Shown: positions 16,613 to 26,416, numbered from the stretch's first letter. The stretch: DNA of 64,000 nt from Opitutaceae bacterium (GCA_016711225.1 JADJTK010000023.1:1-64000); one strand, 5' to 3'. Numbers and translations are program-made. The notes: generated by a model from the sequence alone, not told the origin.

Positions 16613-19600
16613 TTACTCCTGGGGCACGTCCAGCCGCCGTGAACTCGCCGGGACCGGGCGGCTCGTCGTGCTCCCATCCGGCCAGCGGATCGTGAGCAGC
16701 CGGGGAGGGTTGCCGTCGGCGGATCCGAAGTGGACGGCTCCGGCGGACTGGCTGGCGTAACCGCCACCCAACTGCACCTCCGCGGTCTGGCGGGTGCTGT
16801 CGGCCAGTTCGAGGGTAAGGCGGGCGCCGGCGGCGCGCAGGTTGCCGGGTTTGCCGCGCAGCACCACGGAGAGCGGATTGCTCCCGGCGCTGGGGCGGTT
16901 GAAGAAGGCGAGGGTGGTGCTGGCATTGCGCGAGACGACGAGGTCGGGCAGGTCGTCGCCATCGACGTCCGCCACCACCAGCGCCTTCGCATCGCCGGGG
17001 ACGACGAGGCCGGATTCCAGCGCCGGCACGGCGGTGAAGCCGCCCCGGCCATCGCCGCGTAACCAGAGGCCGAGGCCTCCGTCGAAACGGCCGGTGTAGG
17101 GAATAGGGGCGTAGGAGTTGTGGACCAGCGCGATGTCGGCCCGGCCATCGCCGTCGAGGTCGGTGGCCACCAGTCCCTGCACCGGCGCGATTTGGGCGAG
17201 GCGGGGAAGGGGGCCAAAGTCGTAGCCGCCGTCGGCGCGGCTGAGGAAGACGCCGTTGCGCAACTCGGTGGCGGCGTAGCGGGTGGCGGCGGCCAATTTG
17301 TCGTCGCCGAGGATCTCGCCGAGCGAGGCGGCGGCGAACGGGTCGGTTTTGGGGAAACGTTTGAGCACGGACGGGATCTTTGCTCCGAGCTCCTTGCGTG
17401 TGCGCAGCGGATTCAGGACGCCGTCTTCAAAGGCGGCTTCGACGAGTTGGGTGCCGCCGCCGCCCTTGAAATCCCCGGCGAAGAGTAGGGCGGGCGCCTC
17501 CAGGCTCGCCGCGTAGGGCGTGTTGAGTCCTTGATTGCCGGCGACGAAGTCGGGCCGTCCGTCGCTGTTGAAGTCGGCGGAGGCCAGTGAGGTCCACCAG
17601 CCGGTGCCTGCCGCGGCGAAGCCGGCTTCCGTGGAAAGGTTGGTAAAACCCTCGCCGGCGTTGTTGTGCCAGTACTGGACGCCGCCCCATTCCAGCGCCA
17701 GCAGCAGGTCCGGCCAGCCGTCGCCATCGACATCCGACCAGAGCGCGGAGCAGACGAGCCCAGCTTGGCGCAGGCCCGGGGCGAGGCGATCGGTGACGTC
17801 CTCGAAGCGGCCGCCGCGGTTGGCGAGCAGGGCGCTGCGGGCGGGCTTGGGGTAGTGGCCGGGAGCGAGGCGGCCGCCGATGAAGACGTCGAGCCGGCCG
17901 TCGCGGTTGAAGTCGGCGGCAGCCATGGCGCCGGTGGTGAAGGCCAGGGGCGGAAGTGCGCCCGCCGGTGTGGGGGTGAAACCGCCGCGGCCGTCTCCGA
18001 GGAGCAATTCCGGTTGGTAGGAGGGGGCGCCTTCGGGCAGGGCTGCGCCGCCCTTGGTGAGAAGCAGGTCCTCGTGGCCGTCGGCGTCGGCGTCGAAGAC
18101 GAGGATCGGGCCGTCGTTGACTGGGATGGCCGCAGTCGGGCGGGGGACGGTGGTGGATGCAAATGGGGGTGCGGCGCCGGAGCGCAGCAGGCGCAGCGGG
18201 GTGCGGGTGGTGCCGCCGAGGATGAGATCGTCGCGCCCGTCGCCGTCGACGTCGGCGGTTGCCAGGGCCGGGCCGCGGCGGTTGAAGCGCAGGGGGAGCA
18301 GCGGCTGGGCGAGGGTCTGGTCGCCACGCGCCTCTTCGGAGGTCCACGACAGGCCGGTGCGCACGGAGGCTTCGGTGAACTGTGGGATCGGCGCTGCCAC
18401 AGCCAGGGCGGGGACCGGCGGGCCGGGCGGCTCGGTGATGGTCAGCCGCTGGTCGGCGGCGAGGTCGGTGAACTCCTGGTAGCCGCCGTCGGGCCAGGTG
18501 ATGCCCAGTTTGCGGATGCGGGTGTCCTGGCCGAGGCCGAAGTGGAGCAGCGGCTCGCTGGTGGACGCGTAGCCGCGGGCAAGGACGAGCTGGCGCACCT
18601 GCCGGCCGGTGGCGGTCTCGAGGCGTACGAGGGCACCGACGCCGAAACGGTTGGAGTGAGTGCCCCTGAGGTGGACGACGACGGAATGGCCGGAGTCGCC
18701 GTCGTTGCGCAGGAGGGTGGGCGGGCCCTGGAAGTTCACATACACCAGGTCGAGGTCGCCGTCGCCGTCGAGATCGGCGAAGGCGGAGCCGAAGCTCACG
18801 CCCTTTTGGTCGAGTCCCCAGGCGGGGCCGACGGCCTCGAAGTGCAGGTCGCCGAGGTTGCGAAAGGCGAGGTTGGGCTCGGCGAGCACGGGGCTGGCGC
18901 GCATGAGGCGCACGCGCTCGGCGGGGTCCTCGGCGAGCATCATGCGGTCGAGCAGGTCGGTGTTGGTCTGCTCGCGGTTCATGCCGTTGGGGATGTGCAG
19001 GTCGAGCCGGCCGTCGTTGTCGATGTCCTCGAAACGCGGCGACCAGGTCCAGTCGGTGGCGCCCAGGCCGGCGAGCTGGGCGGCTTCGAGGCAGCGGCCG
19101 GTACCGGTATTGAGCAGGAGGACATTGCGCGAGTACTGCGGGGCGGCGGGACTGGCGTCGTCGGGGTCGCGTAGGCGGGTGCGGGAGTCGGCCATGCCCC
19201 GCAGATCCTTCGCCCGGGTGGTGGTGGCCATGTCCGCGATGAAGAGGTCGATGCGGCCGTCGTTGTCGACGTCGCCGAGGTCGGCGCCCATCGAGGAGAA
19301 GGTGGTGTGGGGGGCGACGGCGGCGAGCACGTCGGTGAAGGTGCCGTCGCGATTGTTGCGGTACAGGGTGTCGGCGGCGGCGAAGTCGTTGGCGACATGG
19401 AGGTCGGGCCAGCCGTCGTTGTCGAAATCCCACCAAGTGGCGGAATGGCCCTGGGTGAGGCCCTTGATGCCGGCGCGGTCGGTGACGTTGGTGAAGTGGC
19501 CGGCACCGTCGTTGTGGAAGAGGTGGTCGCGCTGGCCGTCGGGATGGGCGGCGGCGTTGAGGAGGTTGGTCTGGATGTAGACGTCGAGCCAGCCGTCGCG

Positions 19601-20224
19601 ATCGTAGTCGCAAAAGGCGGCCATGCTGGAGGCGTCGACAACCGCAAGGCCGCGGGCGGAGGCCTCCTCGCGGAAGGTGCCGTCGCCTTGGTTGATGAAG
19701 AGCAGGTTGGGCGCGGCGAAACGGCAGACGTAGAGGTCGGGCCGGCCGTCGTTGTCGACGTCGGCGAAGGCGGCCCCCTGTTTCCATTCGCCGGAGTGAT
19801 CGGCGACGCGGGCCGTGGCGGTGACGTCCTCGAAGCGCAAGCCGCCGAGGTTGCGGAAGAGCCGGCCGGTCTCGGTTTTGCTGACGATGAAGAGGTCGGG
19901 GCGGCCGTCGCCGTCGTAGTCGGCGCAGGCCACGCCGGTGCCGATGGCGCCCACGCTGAATTCGTGGTATCGGGACGACCACATGCGGGGGTCGTCGTAG
20001 GTGTTGGCCGCCTTGAGGCCGGAGGCGGTGGGGGAGATGGCGGCGAAGAGCGTGGTGCCTCGCGGGCCGGAGCGCGGAGCGAGCGGGGCGGCGGCGAGAC
20101 CGTCCGCAGTGGCAGGGGGGGCGCCGGTGGTCGCCCCCAGGCCGCCGAGGATCAGGATACCGACGGCCACCTGGGCCAGGCACCGAGGGATCCGCGCGTC
20201 AAAGGACACGAGCAGGGGGGGCAT
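16613..20224 (-). CDS. CRTAC1-like VCBS/FG-GAP repeat protein with ASPIC/UnbV domains
   Basis: A 1203-residue exported protein with a signal-like hydrophobic N-terminus (QVAVGILILGGLGATTG). Many calcium-binding FG-GAP/VCBS blades follow, such as DYDGDGRPDLFIV, DVDNDGRPDLYVC, DVDGDGRDDLILG and DFNRDGRLDVFIG. These should form two beta-propellers. Each half closes with an ASPIC/UnbV-type segment: GYASTSEPLLHFGLGQ plus LGITWPDGG near 535-590, and GGYASQSAGAVHFG plus IRWPDGS near 1150-1195. Such proteins are abundant in Verrucomicrobia and Planctomycetes and are thought to act at the cell surface. It diverges from the polytopic membrane protein gene across 114 bases, suggesting a shared promoter region. 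Confidence 0.87.
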   Translation of the reverse strand: MPPLLVSFDARIPRCLAQVAVGILILGGLGATTGAPPATADGLAAAPLAPRSGPRGTTLFAAISPTASGLKAANTYDDPRMWSSRYHEFSVGAIGTGVACADYDGDGRPDLFIVSKTETGRLFRNLGGLRFEDVTATARVADHSGEWKQGAAFADVDNDGRPDLYVCRFAAPNLLFINQGDGTFREEASARGLAVVDASSMAAFCDYDRDGWLDVYIQTNLLNAAAHPDGQRDHLFHNDGAGHFTNVTDRAGIKGLTQGHSATWWDFDNDGWPDLHVANDFAAADTLYRNNRDGTFTDVLAAVAPHTTFSSMGADLGDVDNDGRIDLFIADMATTTRAKDLRGMADSRTRLRDPDDASPAAPQYSRNVLLLNTGTGRCLEAAQLAGLGATDWTWSPRFEDIDNDGRLDLHIPNGMNREQTNTDLLDRMMLAEDPAERVRLMRASPVLAEPNLAFRNLGDLHFEAVGPAWGLDQKGVSFGSAFADLDGDGDLDLVYVNFQGPPTLLRNDGDSGHSVVVHLRGTHSNRFGVGALVRLETATGRQVRQLVLARGYASTSEPLLHFGLGQDTRIRKLGITWPDGGYQEFTDLAADQRLTITEPPGPPVPALAVAAPIPQFTEASVRTGLSWTSEEARGDQTLAQPLLPLRFNRRGPALATADVDGDGRDDLILGGTTRTPLRLLRSGAAPPFASTTVPRPTAAIPVNDGPILVFDADADGHEDLLLTKGGAALPEGAPSYQPELLLGDGRGGFTPTPAGALPPLAFTTGAMAAADFNRDGRLDVFIGGRLAPGHYPKPARSALLANRGGRFEDVTDRLAPGLRQAGLVCSALWSDVDGDGWPDLLLALEWGGVQYWHNNAGEGFTNLSTEAGFAAAGTGWWTSLASADFNSDGRPDFVAGNQGLNTPYAASLEAPALLFAGDFKGGGGTQLVEAAFEDGVLNPLRTRKELGAKIPSVLKRFPKTDPFAAASLGEILGDDKLAAATRYAATELRNGVFLSRADGGYDFGPLPRLAQIAPVQGLVATDLDGDGRADIALVHNSYAPIPYTGRFDGGLGLWLRGDGRGGFTAVPALESGLVVPGDAKALVVADVDGDDLPDLVVSRNASTTLAFFNRPSAGSNPLSVVLRGKPGNLRAAGARLTLELADSTRQTAEVQLGGGYASQSAGAVHFGSADGNPPRLLTIRWPDGSTTSRPVPASSRRLDVPQE

Positions 20225-20338
20225 GGGGCGAACTAGGAAAGTACCGGCAAGGGGAGTCAAGAATCCCGGCAGGCTTGCCTTGGCTCCGCGAAAGTCTTGC
20301 CTGCCGAGAGCCCTGCCGGCCCTCCCTATCCGACGCCC

Positions 20339-22813
20339 ATGCGCGTGCCTCTTCGTCCCCACTTTCTTCTCGGCTCGATCATCCCCCTTGCGGCGCTGGT
20401 GTTCATGATTTGGGCGCACTGGCGGCGAGCGGAGCGGGTGCAGCACGTGAGTGCAACGAAGAGCTGGTCGGTCGATGCTCCCCGGACGGACGTGCAGTCG
20501 CGCACGGGGTGGGAAGCCGGACGGCGCCACCTCGTGCTCACCCAACCCTACGCGGAAGGGCATGGCTGGATCGCGCAGGCTCAGCAGATGCTCGCGGCGG
20601 GAGACTTGCGCGCCCGGCGCGCCGAGGACGACAACGCCCCGTACGGCCGGCCGGCGCTTGCGGCTTCGGCCTATCGCTGGTGGCTGGGCGCGCTGGCGGG
20701 GTGCGACGGCGTACTCACGGACGTGCCGGTGGGCTGGGCGGTGGAACGCACGGTGCTGTACGCCAATCCGCTGCTGCAGGTGGTGCTGCTTTTGGGGACG
20801 CTGCCGTACGTGGTGCGCCGGTTCGGGTACGCGGCCGGGGCGTGGTGGGCGCTTGGCGTGGCGGGGCTGTATCCGATGGCTGGCAGCTTTGCCCCCGGGC
20901 TGCCCGGCGCGCGGGGTTTGGCGTTGGGGTGTGTGCTCTGGAGCCTGCTGCCGCTGGTGGTCGTGGTGTTGCGGCCGATGCGCGAGGGCGGTGGGGCGAG
21001 CGGCGGTGGGCTGATCCGTCCCGTACGGGGTGCTTTTGTGGTGGCCGGGCTGGCGGGGGCACTGGGCCTGTGGGTGGACGCCTCCCTGCAGGTGCCGGCC
21101 TTGGGCGGCGCGGCTCTCGGGGCCCTGGGCGCGGCTCTGGCGTCGCGAAAGAGCGGTGATGAAGGGGCGGTGTTTGCCGCGGCTGGCTGGCGGACTTGGG
21201 GGCGCACCCTGGGCCTGGGCGGGCTCGTCTTGTATCTGATCGACTATTTCCCGGGAGAGGGGCTGGCGTTGGAGGTGTTGAATCCGTTCTACGCGTGCGC
21301 CGCCTGGGGGCTGGGCGAGGTGCTCGGCTTCGCGCTGCCCTGGGCGGCGGGGCGGGGCCGGCCCGCCGGCTGGCGAGCGATGGTCGGGCTGGTCGCCGGC
21401 GCGATGGCCCTGGCGGCGGTGCCGGTGGCGTTGATGATGGGCGACTCGGCGGGGTGTTTCGCAGCCGAGCTCAGCAGCGATCGATTGTGCGATCTTCCAG
21501 GAAGCATCGCCGCGCCGAGCCTGAGCCACGGGCTGATCCATCTGCGGCTGGCGCCTTTCGGAGCCGCGGCCCTGCCGGTGGTTGGGTTGGGGCTGGCCGG
21601 CGTCGTGCTTTGGTATTGGCGGGGTGGCGCAGCTCGGCGGCCCGCACTGGCTTTGTTGGCGGGGCCGGCAGTGGTGTTCGCCGGCATGGCCTGCGTTCAG
21701 TTGGCCCACTGCAACGCGCTCGACGCGGTGGTGGTGCTGGCCGGGCTGGCGTTGGTGGCGACGCCCCGAGCGGATGCGGTGGAGGGACGGCGGTGGCTGG
21801 GGGTGCTGGCCGGGCTGGCCCTGCTGGTGCCGGGGATCGGCTTGCTGGCTCCGGGCGCGCGGCAGCAGTCCGACGCTGAGCTCACCGACATCGAGATGCA
21901 GGGGATCCTGGAGCGCGATCTGGCTCAGTGGCTCTCGACGCGGGCGTCCGACGGGCAGGCCATCGTGCTGACGGCGCCGGACCTAGCCGCCGCGCTCAGC
22001 CATTACGGCGGTCTGCGCGTGGTGAACTCGCTGGCTTGGGAGAACAAGGACGGGTTCTCCGGTGCGGTGCGCATCGCCCGCTCAAGCACAGCGGAGGAGG
22101 CGCTGGCGCTCATCCAGCAGCGCGGCCTTACCCACTTGGTGCTGCCTTCGTGGAATCGGCTCCTGGACGACTTCATCAGCCTGCGCTCGCCAACCGGGGA
22201 GGGCTCCCCGGTGCTGCCCGACTGCTTCCTGTCGCGACTGCGGCGTTGGGATCTTCCCGCCTGGTTGCAGCCGCTGACGTATCATATTCCCGAGTCCGCC
22301 CTCTACCCGGGGGAATTTGTGATGGTGTTGGCGGTGGTGGAGGAGCAGGAGGAGCCGCTGGCGGTGGCCCGGCTGGCGGAGTATTTCGCGGAGAACGCCA
22401 TGCGCGAGCCGGCCGCGAGCGTGGTGGAGGAATTGAAACAGTTTCCCGGTGATGCCGGCGCGCTCGCCGCCCTGGCGCAGGTGCAGCGGATGCTGGGCGA
22501 CACCGCGGGGCTCAACGCCACTCTGGGCGCGATCGAGGTGTTGCTGGCCGCCGGGGCGGAGCAGGGGGCGGCGTGGGACCGGCGGTTCAGCTTGGCGGTG
22601 AGTCTGGTGTTGGCGCGGCGCAACGACCGGGCCCAGCCCCTTTTCGCCGCGTGCTTTGCCGAGTTGGACGAGGCGAAGCTGCGCAGCCTGAGCCCTTCGG
22701 CGCTGATTCGCTTTCTGGCGTTGGCCAAGCTGTTCAAACTGGAGCAGGGGGACGCCCGCCTTAAGGCCCTTGCCCCGAGCCTGCTGCCGCCGGCGCTGCG
22801 GGGGCGGCTCTGA
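20339..22813 (+). CDS. Polytopic membrane protein with soluble helical tail
   Basis: An 824-residue membrane protein. Residues 1-520 contain about ten to twelve hydrophobic segments (FLLGSIIPLAALVFMIWAHW, LLQVVLLLGTLPYVV, GAFVVAGLAGALGLWV, GLVAGAMALAAVPVALMMG, WLGVLAGLALLVPGIGLLAP). The first external loop has YAEGHGWIAQAQQMLAAGDL, a layout like GT-C glycosyltransferases such as STT3/PglB, although no DxD-type motif is certain. Residues 540-660 form a soluble region with AIVLTAPDLAAALSHYGGLR, as in oligosaccharyltransferase-like proteins. The last 170 residues (FPGDAGALAALAQVQRMLGD) look TPR-like. The start MRVPLRPHFLLG is chosen over a longer version because it begins the first membrane helix. 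Function is inferred only. Confidence 0.62.
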   Translation: MRVPLRPHFLLGSIIPLAALVFMIWAHWRRAERVQHVSATKSWSVDAPRTDVQSRTGWEAGRRHLVLTQPYAEGHGWIAQAQQMLAAGDLRARRAEDDNAPYGRPALAASAYRWWLGALAGCDGVLTDVPVGWAVERTVLYANPLLQVVLLLGTLPYVVRRFGYAAGAWWALGVAGLYPMAGSFAPGLPGARGLALGCVLWSLLPLVVVVLRPMREGGGASGGGLIRPVRGAFVVAGLAGALGLWVDASLQVPALGGAALGALGAALASRKSGDEGAVFAAAGWRTWGRTLGLGGLVLYLIDYFPGEGLALEVLNPFYACAAWGLGEVLGFALPWAAGRGRPAGWRAMVGLVAGAMALAAVPVALMMGDSAGCFAAELSSDRLCDLPGSIAAPSLSHGLIHLRLAPFGAAALPVVGLGLAGVVLWYWRGGAARRPALALLAGPAVVFAGMACVQLAHCNALDAVVVLAGLALVATPRADAVEGRRWLGVLAGLALLVPGIGLLAPGARQQSDAELTDIEMQGILERDLAQWLSTRASDGQAIVLTAPDLAAALSHYGGLRVVNSLAWENKDGFSGAVRIARSSTAEEALALIQQRGLTHLVLPSWNRLLDDFISLRSPTGEGSPVLPDCFLSRLRRWDLPAWLQPLTYHIPESALYPGEFVMVLAVVEEQEEPLAVARLAEYFAENAMREPAASVVEELKQFPGDAGALAALAQVQRMLGDTAGLNATLGAIEVLLAAGAEQGAAWDRRFSLAVSLVLARRNDRAQPLFAACFAELDEAKLRSLSPSALIRFLALAKLFKLEQGDARLKALAPSLLPPALRGRL

Positions 22814-22917
22814 ACCGGGCGGCAGCGCGCAGACCGGGAGGGAATCGAGGCCATCGAGGCGGCGGCCTTGGAGGGTTTTTCTTTGTCGTCGGGCCTATTT
22901 GTGGCCTTCTTGGGTGC

Positions 22918-24834
22918 ATGACTTCACCGCGACTGCTGTTCGTGTTTGTTTCCTCCGGTTTGGCCTTCGGGACGGTGGCGGGAGGCGCGGCGGCCGTGGC
23001 TGGGGCGGACACAGTAGCGCCTGTTGGCGCTGTCGGAGCTGGGGCGCCAGTCGGCCCTGCTGGGGCTGAAGCGCCAGTCGGCGCTGGGACGGAAGCGCCA
23101 GTCGGCGCTGGGAGTTCTCTCGCCACGGTTATGCAGATACCGGCGGGTGGATTGGTGCAGTGGCACCGGTGGGGAACGGAGTTGGCAGAGGTTGCACGCC
23201 AAGCGGGGAAGCCTCTCTATATTTTCGCCGGCTCGCGCCTCAATGAGCTCGCCCGGGCCACGGTGCGCCAGAGCTTCGCGAGTCCGGAGACGGCGGAGTT
23301 CCTCAATCGGCACTTCGTTTGCGTGTGGGTCGATCTGGACGAGCAGGTCCACCTCGGGGCGGTGATCCGCGTGCACCTGAGTCTGCTTCGCCAGTCGGAG
23401 GCCTTGCCGGTGCATCTCTGGCTCAGTCCCGAGCTGCGCGTGCTCGAGGTCGCCGCCTATCTGCCGCCGACGGAGGAGTGGGGCAAGCTGGGCTTCCTCA
23501 AAGTTGCCCAGCAGGTGAACGAGGGTTGGGGGGGCGATCCGAGCAACCTCGGGGCGAAATTCACAGAGACCCTCGAGCAGGCAGCCGAGGCCGCGGGACA
23601 GGAGGTCTTGCCGGTCACCGACGCCGGGGCCCTGCGCGAACTGCTCGACCAAGCGGCGGCCGAGTGGCGTGGCCAAGCGGATGCGCTCAACGGCGGTTTC
23701 GGCGAAGCGCCCAAGCAACTGCAACCCGAATTGCTCCGTTTCCTGCTGACCCGGGCCGGCCCGGAGCGGGAGCATGCCCGTTTCACCCTTTTAAGCGTGG
23801 CCAACAGCGCACTGCGCGATCCGCTCGACGGCGGCTTCTTCAAGTATTCGACCGATGGAGCATGGAGGCTCCCCAGCCTGCAGAAGCGCCTCGCCGACCA
23901 GGCGCGCATGGCCCTGGCCTACCTCGACGCCGACGCCCTGGCCCCCGATCCGGTTCTGCGCGCGGCGGCGCGTGGTGCGTTGGATTATACACTCACGCGG
24001 CTGGCGCTTCCGGCTGGCGGCTTCGCCTTCGCCGAGGACGGCACCGAGGAGCCGACGCCGCCCGCCTATCTGTGGTCTGCGGAGGAGTTGGGCGCGGTGC
24101 TCGGGCCGGACGCGGCGGCGTTTTGCCAACGTCACCGAGTGTTGCCGGCAGGCAACCTTTCGGAGGACCTGGACCCCGGCGCGCGGCTGAAGGGCCTCAA
24201 TATTCTCGTCTCCAGCCTGCCCTCGACCTCGGGCGAGACGGTGCAGCTGGCCAAGGTGGCCGCGCTGCGCCAGAGCCGCCGGGCGCCGGTGCGCGACGAA
24301 CGCGCCTTCGTCGGGCCGCAGGCCTTGCTGCTGGCGGCTCTCGTCCGGGCGGCGGGGCAACTCGAGGAGCCTCGGTATCGCCAAGCGGCGGATCGGCTCT
24401 GGCTCGAGCTGCAGACGTATCAAACGGCCGGAGAGTCGCCGAGCGTGCAGCGGATGGCGGGCGCGAGCGAGCAGGCGAGCCCTGCCGATCTGGCGGCTCT
24501 CGCCTTCGGGGCGCGCACCTATGCGCAGGTGACGGGCCGGTCCGAGCCCGCCAGACTGGCTGATCAGCTGCTCCGCAAGTTGGTGACAGAGTACCTCGAC
24601 GCGCGCCGAGGCTGTTTCATGGTGCGGCCACTCCGGCCCGCGACCGGATTTTTGGCCTACCCTGCGCCGGCGCCGGCCGAGCCTTGCCATCCGGAGGCAT
24701 TGGCGCTGCTGGCTGGATTGGGGGGCGAGGACGCGGCGTTGCTGCGCTCCGGTATGGCCGAGCGTCTCCGGCGCGCGGAAGCCTCCAATCCCGGTGAGTT
24801 GCTGTTGGCGCTGGGCAACGTTGCGGTCGAGTGA
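22918..24834 (+). CDS. Exported DUF255-like protein with thioredoxin-fold N-terminus
   Basis: A 638-residue protein. After a signal-like N-terminus it has an Ala/Pro/Val/Gly segment (about 36-66) made of repeats of EAPVGAG type. The region VQWHRWGTELAEVARQAGKP and FVCVWVDLDEQVHL resembles the thioredoxin-like DUF255 domain of the YyaL/SPATA20 family, though the usual CxxC-like Cys pair and the SxCHWCH motif are absent. The remaining 400 residues are helical repeats (LNGGFGEAPKQLQPELLRFL, DPLDGGFFKYSTDGAW, QARMALAYLDADAL, GPQALLLAALVRAAG), as in the alpha/alpha barrel of that family. It follows the polytopic membrane protein gene by 104 bases on the same strand. Confidence 0.75.
   Translation: MTSPRLLFVFVSSGLAFGTVAGGAAAVAGADTVAPVGAVGAGAPVGPAGAEAPVGAGTEAPVGAGSSLATVMQIPAGGLVQWHRWGTELAEVARQAGKPLYIFAGSRLNELARATVRQSFASPETAEFLNRHFVCVWVDLDEQVHLGAVIRVHLSLLRQSEALPVHLWLSPELRVLEVAAYLPPTEEWGKLGFLKVAQQVNEGWGGDPSNLGAKFTETLEQAAEAAGQEVLPVTDAGALRELLDQAAAEWRGQADALNGGFGEAPKQLQPELLRFLLTRAGPEREHARFTLLSVANSALRDPLDGGFFKYSTDGAWRLPSLQKRLADQARMALAYLDADALAPDPVLRAAARGALDYTLTRLALPAGGFAFAEDGTEEPTPPAYLWSAEELGAVLGPDAAAFCQRHRVLPAGNLSEDLDPGARLKGLNILVSSLPSTSGETVQLAKVAALRQSRRAPVRDERAFVGPQALLLAALVRAAGQLEEPRYRQAADRLWLELQTYQTAGESPSVQRMAGASEQASPADLAALAFGARTYAQVTGRSEPARLADQLLRKLVTEYLDARRGCFMVRPLRPATGFLAYPAPAPAEPCHPEALALLAGLGGEDAALLRSGMAERLRRAEASNPGELLLALGNVAVE
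23017..23115 (+). repeat. In-frame tandem repeat coding for APVGAG units
   Basis: A short unit close to GGCGCCAGTCGGCGCTG or GAAGCGCCAGTCGGCGCTGG recurs about four times in frame. It extends an Ala/Pro/Val/Gly linker between the signal peptide and the thioredoxin-like domain. Copy number is likely to vary between strains. Confidence 0.6.
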
Positions 24835-25165
24835 AGGCAGGGCCTTTCGTCGGGGACGAGTGCGCACGGTGAGCCGTGCGGGTTCGGCTCACCGAGGACC
24901 GTTTGCCCTACCAATCGATCGGAAGCCGAAGCTGGTTTGCCGCGGAACGTCGATCGGAACCCGTGGCTGCTGCCTCGGCAGAACGCGGTTCGGCCAGATC
25001 GAGGGCAGGTGTTTGTCTGTCGGGTTCCAAGGGCGGAGAACGGGGATCCCGGAGGGGACCTGGATCGAGAGCCAATTCGGTGGCTTTCTCGGTTGGCGAA
25101 CCGACCATAATCTCCGCTGCCGTTCTCAAACCTCAGGCCGGCTTTTCAGCCCGGCGTTTGGAAAG
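24835..25165. other. Intergenic spacer before tRNA-Tyr
   Basis: About 330 bases without a supported gene. Open frames here have no family resemblance. The last 20 bases lie just past the 3' end of the tRNA gene on the minus strand. Confidence 0.4.
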
Positions 25166-25251
25166 TGGTGGGGGCACTTGGACTCGAACCAAGGTAGGTC
25201 ATAGACCGTCAGATTTACAGTCTGATGCAATTGCCGCTATGCGATACCCCC
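25166..25251 (-). tRNA. tRNA-Tyr (GTA anticodon)
   Basis: The minus strand folds as an 86-base tRNA with acceptor arms GGGGGTA and TGCCCCC, discriminator A and an encoded CCA. The anticodon loop CTGTAAA within CAGACTGTAAATCTG gives anticodon GTA. A long variable arm (class II, as in bacterial tRNA-Tyr) and a T-arm with GGTTCGAGTCC follow. It stands alone between the DUF255-like gene and radC. Confidence 0.93.
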
Positions 25252-25372
25252 GAAAGAGGCTGGAAAATGCGTTCCACCCCACCCGGGTCAAGGCCGTTCT
25301 CACAAACTGGGAATTTGTCGCGACCGGCCGGTCGCTCTGGCGCGTTGGCCCTGGCTCGGTGACGGCGCACGC

Positions 25373-26098
25373 TCAGAGCAGCCCGGCCTCCCGGAAGCTG
25401 TAGTAGCCGCGGCCGGTGGGGTCGGCGGCGGGCCGACCGAGGATGACGTGGTCGAGCAGCGTTATCTCGACGGTGCGCGCGGCTTCGCGCAGTTGCCGGG
25501 TGACCTGCAGGTCGGCATTGCTGGGGGCAGGGTCGCCACTGGGGTGATTGTGCACGGCAATGATCGAGCAGGCGCCCGCCTTGATGGCCTCGCGGAAGAC
25601 TTCGCGCGGATGCACCAGACTGTTGGTGGCGGTGCCGGAGGAGATCTCGTCGCGGCGGAGCAGGCGGTTTTTGCGGTTGAGGCTGAGTACCCAAAATTTC
25701 TCCACATTGAGGCGCAGCACCTCGCCCTGGAAATAGCCGAGCACTTGGTCGGGGCGCTCCAGCAGCGGGGGTAGGGTGTCGCGCTGTTCAAGCATGCGGC
25801 GGGCGATTTCCAGGACGCTGACAAGTTGCTGGGCCTTCACCCGGCCGATGCCCTTCACCCGACGGAAGTCGGTGGCCGACCAGGTGAGCAGGCCGGCAAG
25901 GTTGCCGCCGGCGGCCGCCAGCAGGTCCTCGGCGATGCATTTGACGTTCCGGCCGGCGCTGCCGCTGCGCAGGAGCATGGCCAATTGCTCGGAGTCGGTG
26001 AGGGCGGTGGGGCCGGAGCGTTCCTGGCGCTCCTGGGGTCGCTCCCCCACGGCCAGATCCTTGATACGCGGGACGGAATAGAAGACAGGCTCGGCCAT
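25373..26098 (-). CDS. radC: RadC/YsxA family JAB-domain protein
   Basis: A 241-residue protein of the RadC (UPF0758) family. An N-terminal helix-hairpin-helix region (FRRVKGIGRVKAQQLVSVLE) is followed by the JAB/MPN+ metalloprotease-like domain with HPREVFREAIKAGACSIIAV and the zinc motif HNHPSGDPAPSNAD, closing with LLDHVILG and YYSFREAGLL. Despite the name, a direct role in DNA repair is doubtful in E. coli and Streptococcus; the biochemical activity is unknown. The ATG at 26098 (MAEPVFYSVPRIKDLAVGER) gives the usual family start; 39 upstream codons are low in quality. Confidence 0.9.
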   Translation of the reverse strand: MAEPVFYSVPRIKDLAVGERPQERQERSGPTALTDSEQLAMLLRSGSAGRNVKCIAEDLLAAAGGNLAGLLTWSATDFRRVKGIGRVKAQQLVSVLEIARRMLEQRDTLPPLLERPDQVLGYFQGEVLRLNVEKFWVLSLNRKNRLLRRDEISSGTATNSLVHPREVFREAIKAGACSIIAVHNHPSGDPAPSNADLQVTRQLREAARTVEITLLDHVILGRPAADPTGRGYYSFREAGLL

Positions 26099-26416
26099 GG
26101 TGGTCCTGACGGTTGTAGCTGGAGGCCGTGCAGGAACGGCACGGCGGGCGTCAGTGGGGAGGGCGGACTGTCCACTGGAATAGCAGAGTCGAGACGCGAG
26201 GAAAGCATTTCCCAAGGGGGCGATGCACGTGGCGAAATCGCAAGGACGGTCGCGGTGGTACCGGGCCGGCGAGACTTTTGGTGAGCCTATTGTCCGTTGT
26301 GGGAGAGCGTGCTTGCTCGCGACACCGGCGGTGTGTCGGGTGCCAGCACCCTCCTACAAAAGAATGGCGACGAGCGGCCGGGGTGGGTGCTCGCCCGTCG
26401 CCGCGGAAACGGACCC
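26099..26416. other. Intergenic spacer between response regulator and radC
   Basis: About 320 bases with no supported gene. It should contain the radC promoter; I see no clear -35/-10 pair or operator. Confidence 0.35.

Noticed and set aside
17427..20183. A 918-codon minus-strand frame overlapping the CRTAC gene
   Set aside because: Its text is Arg/Pro-rich and out of frame with the calcium-binding repeats, typical of an overlapping frame in GC-rich DNA.
16613..21709. A 1698-codon frame running past the CRTAC gene start into the neighbouring gene
   Set aside because: The 495 codons upstream of 20224 lie opposite the membrane-protein gene and have the Gln/Arg/Pro-rich look of antisense frames. 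The signal peptide begins at 20224.
24794..25204. Plus-strand open frames over the spacer and tRNA
   Set aside because: They run into the tRNA gene and have no recognisable features.
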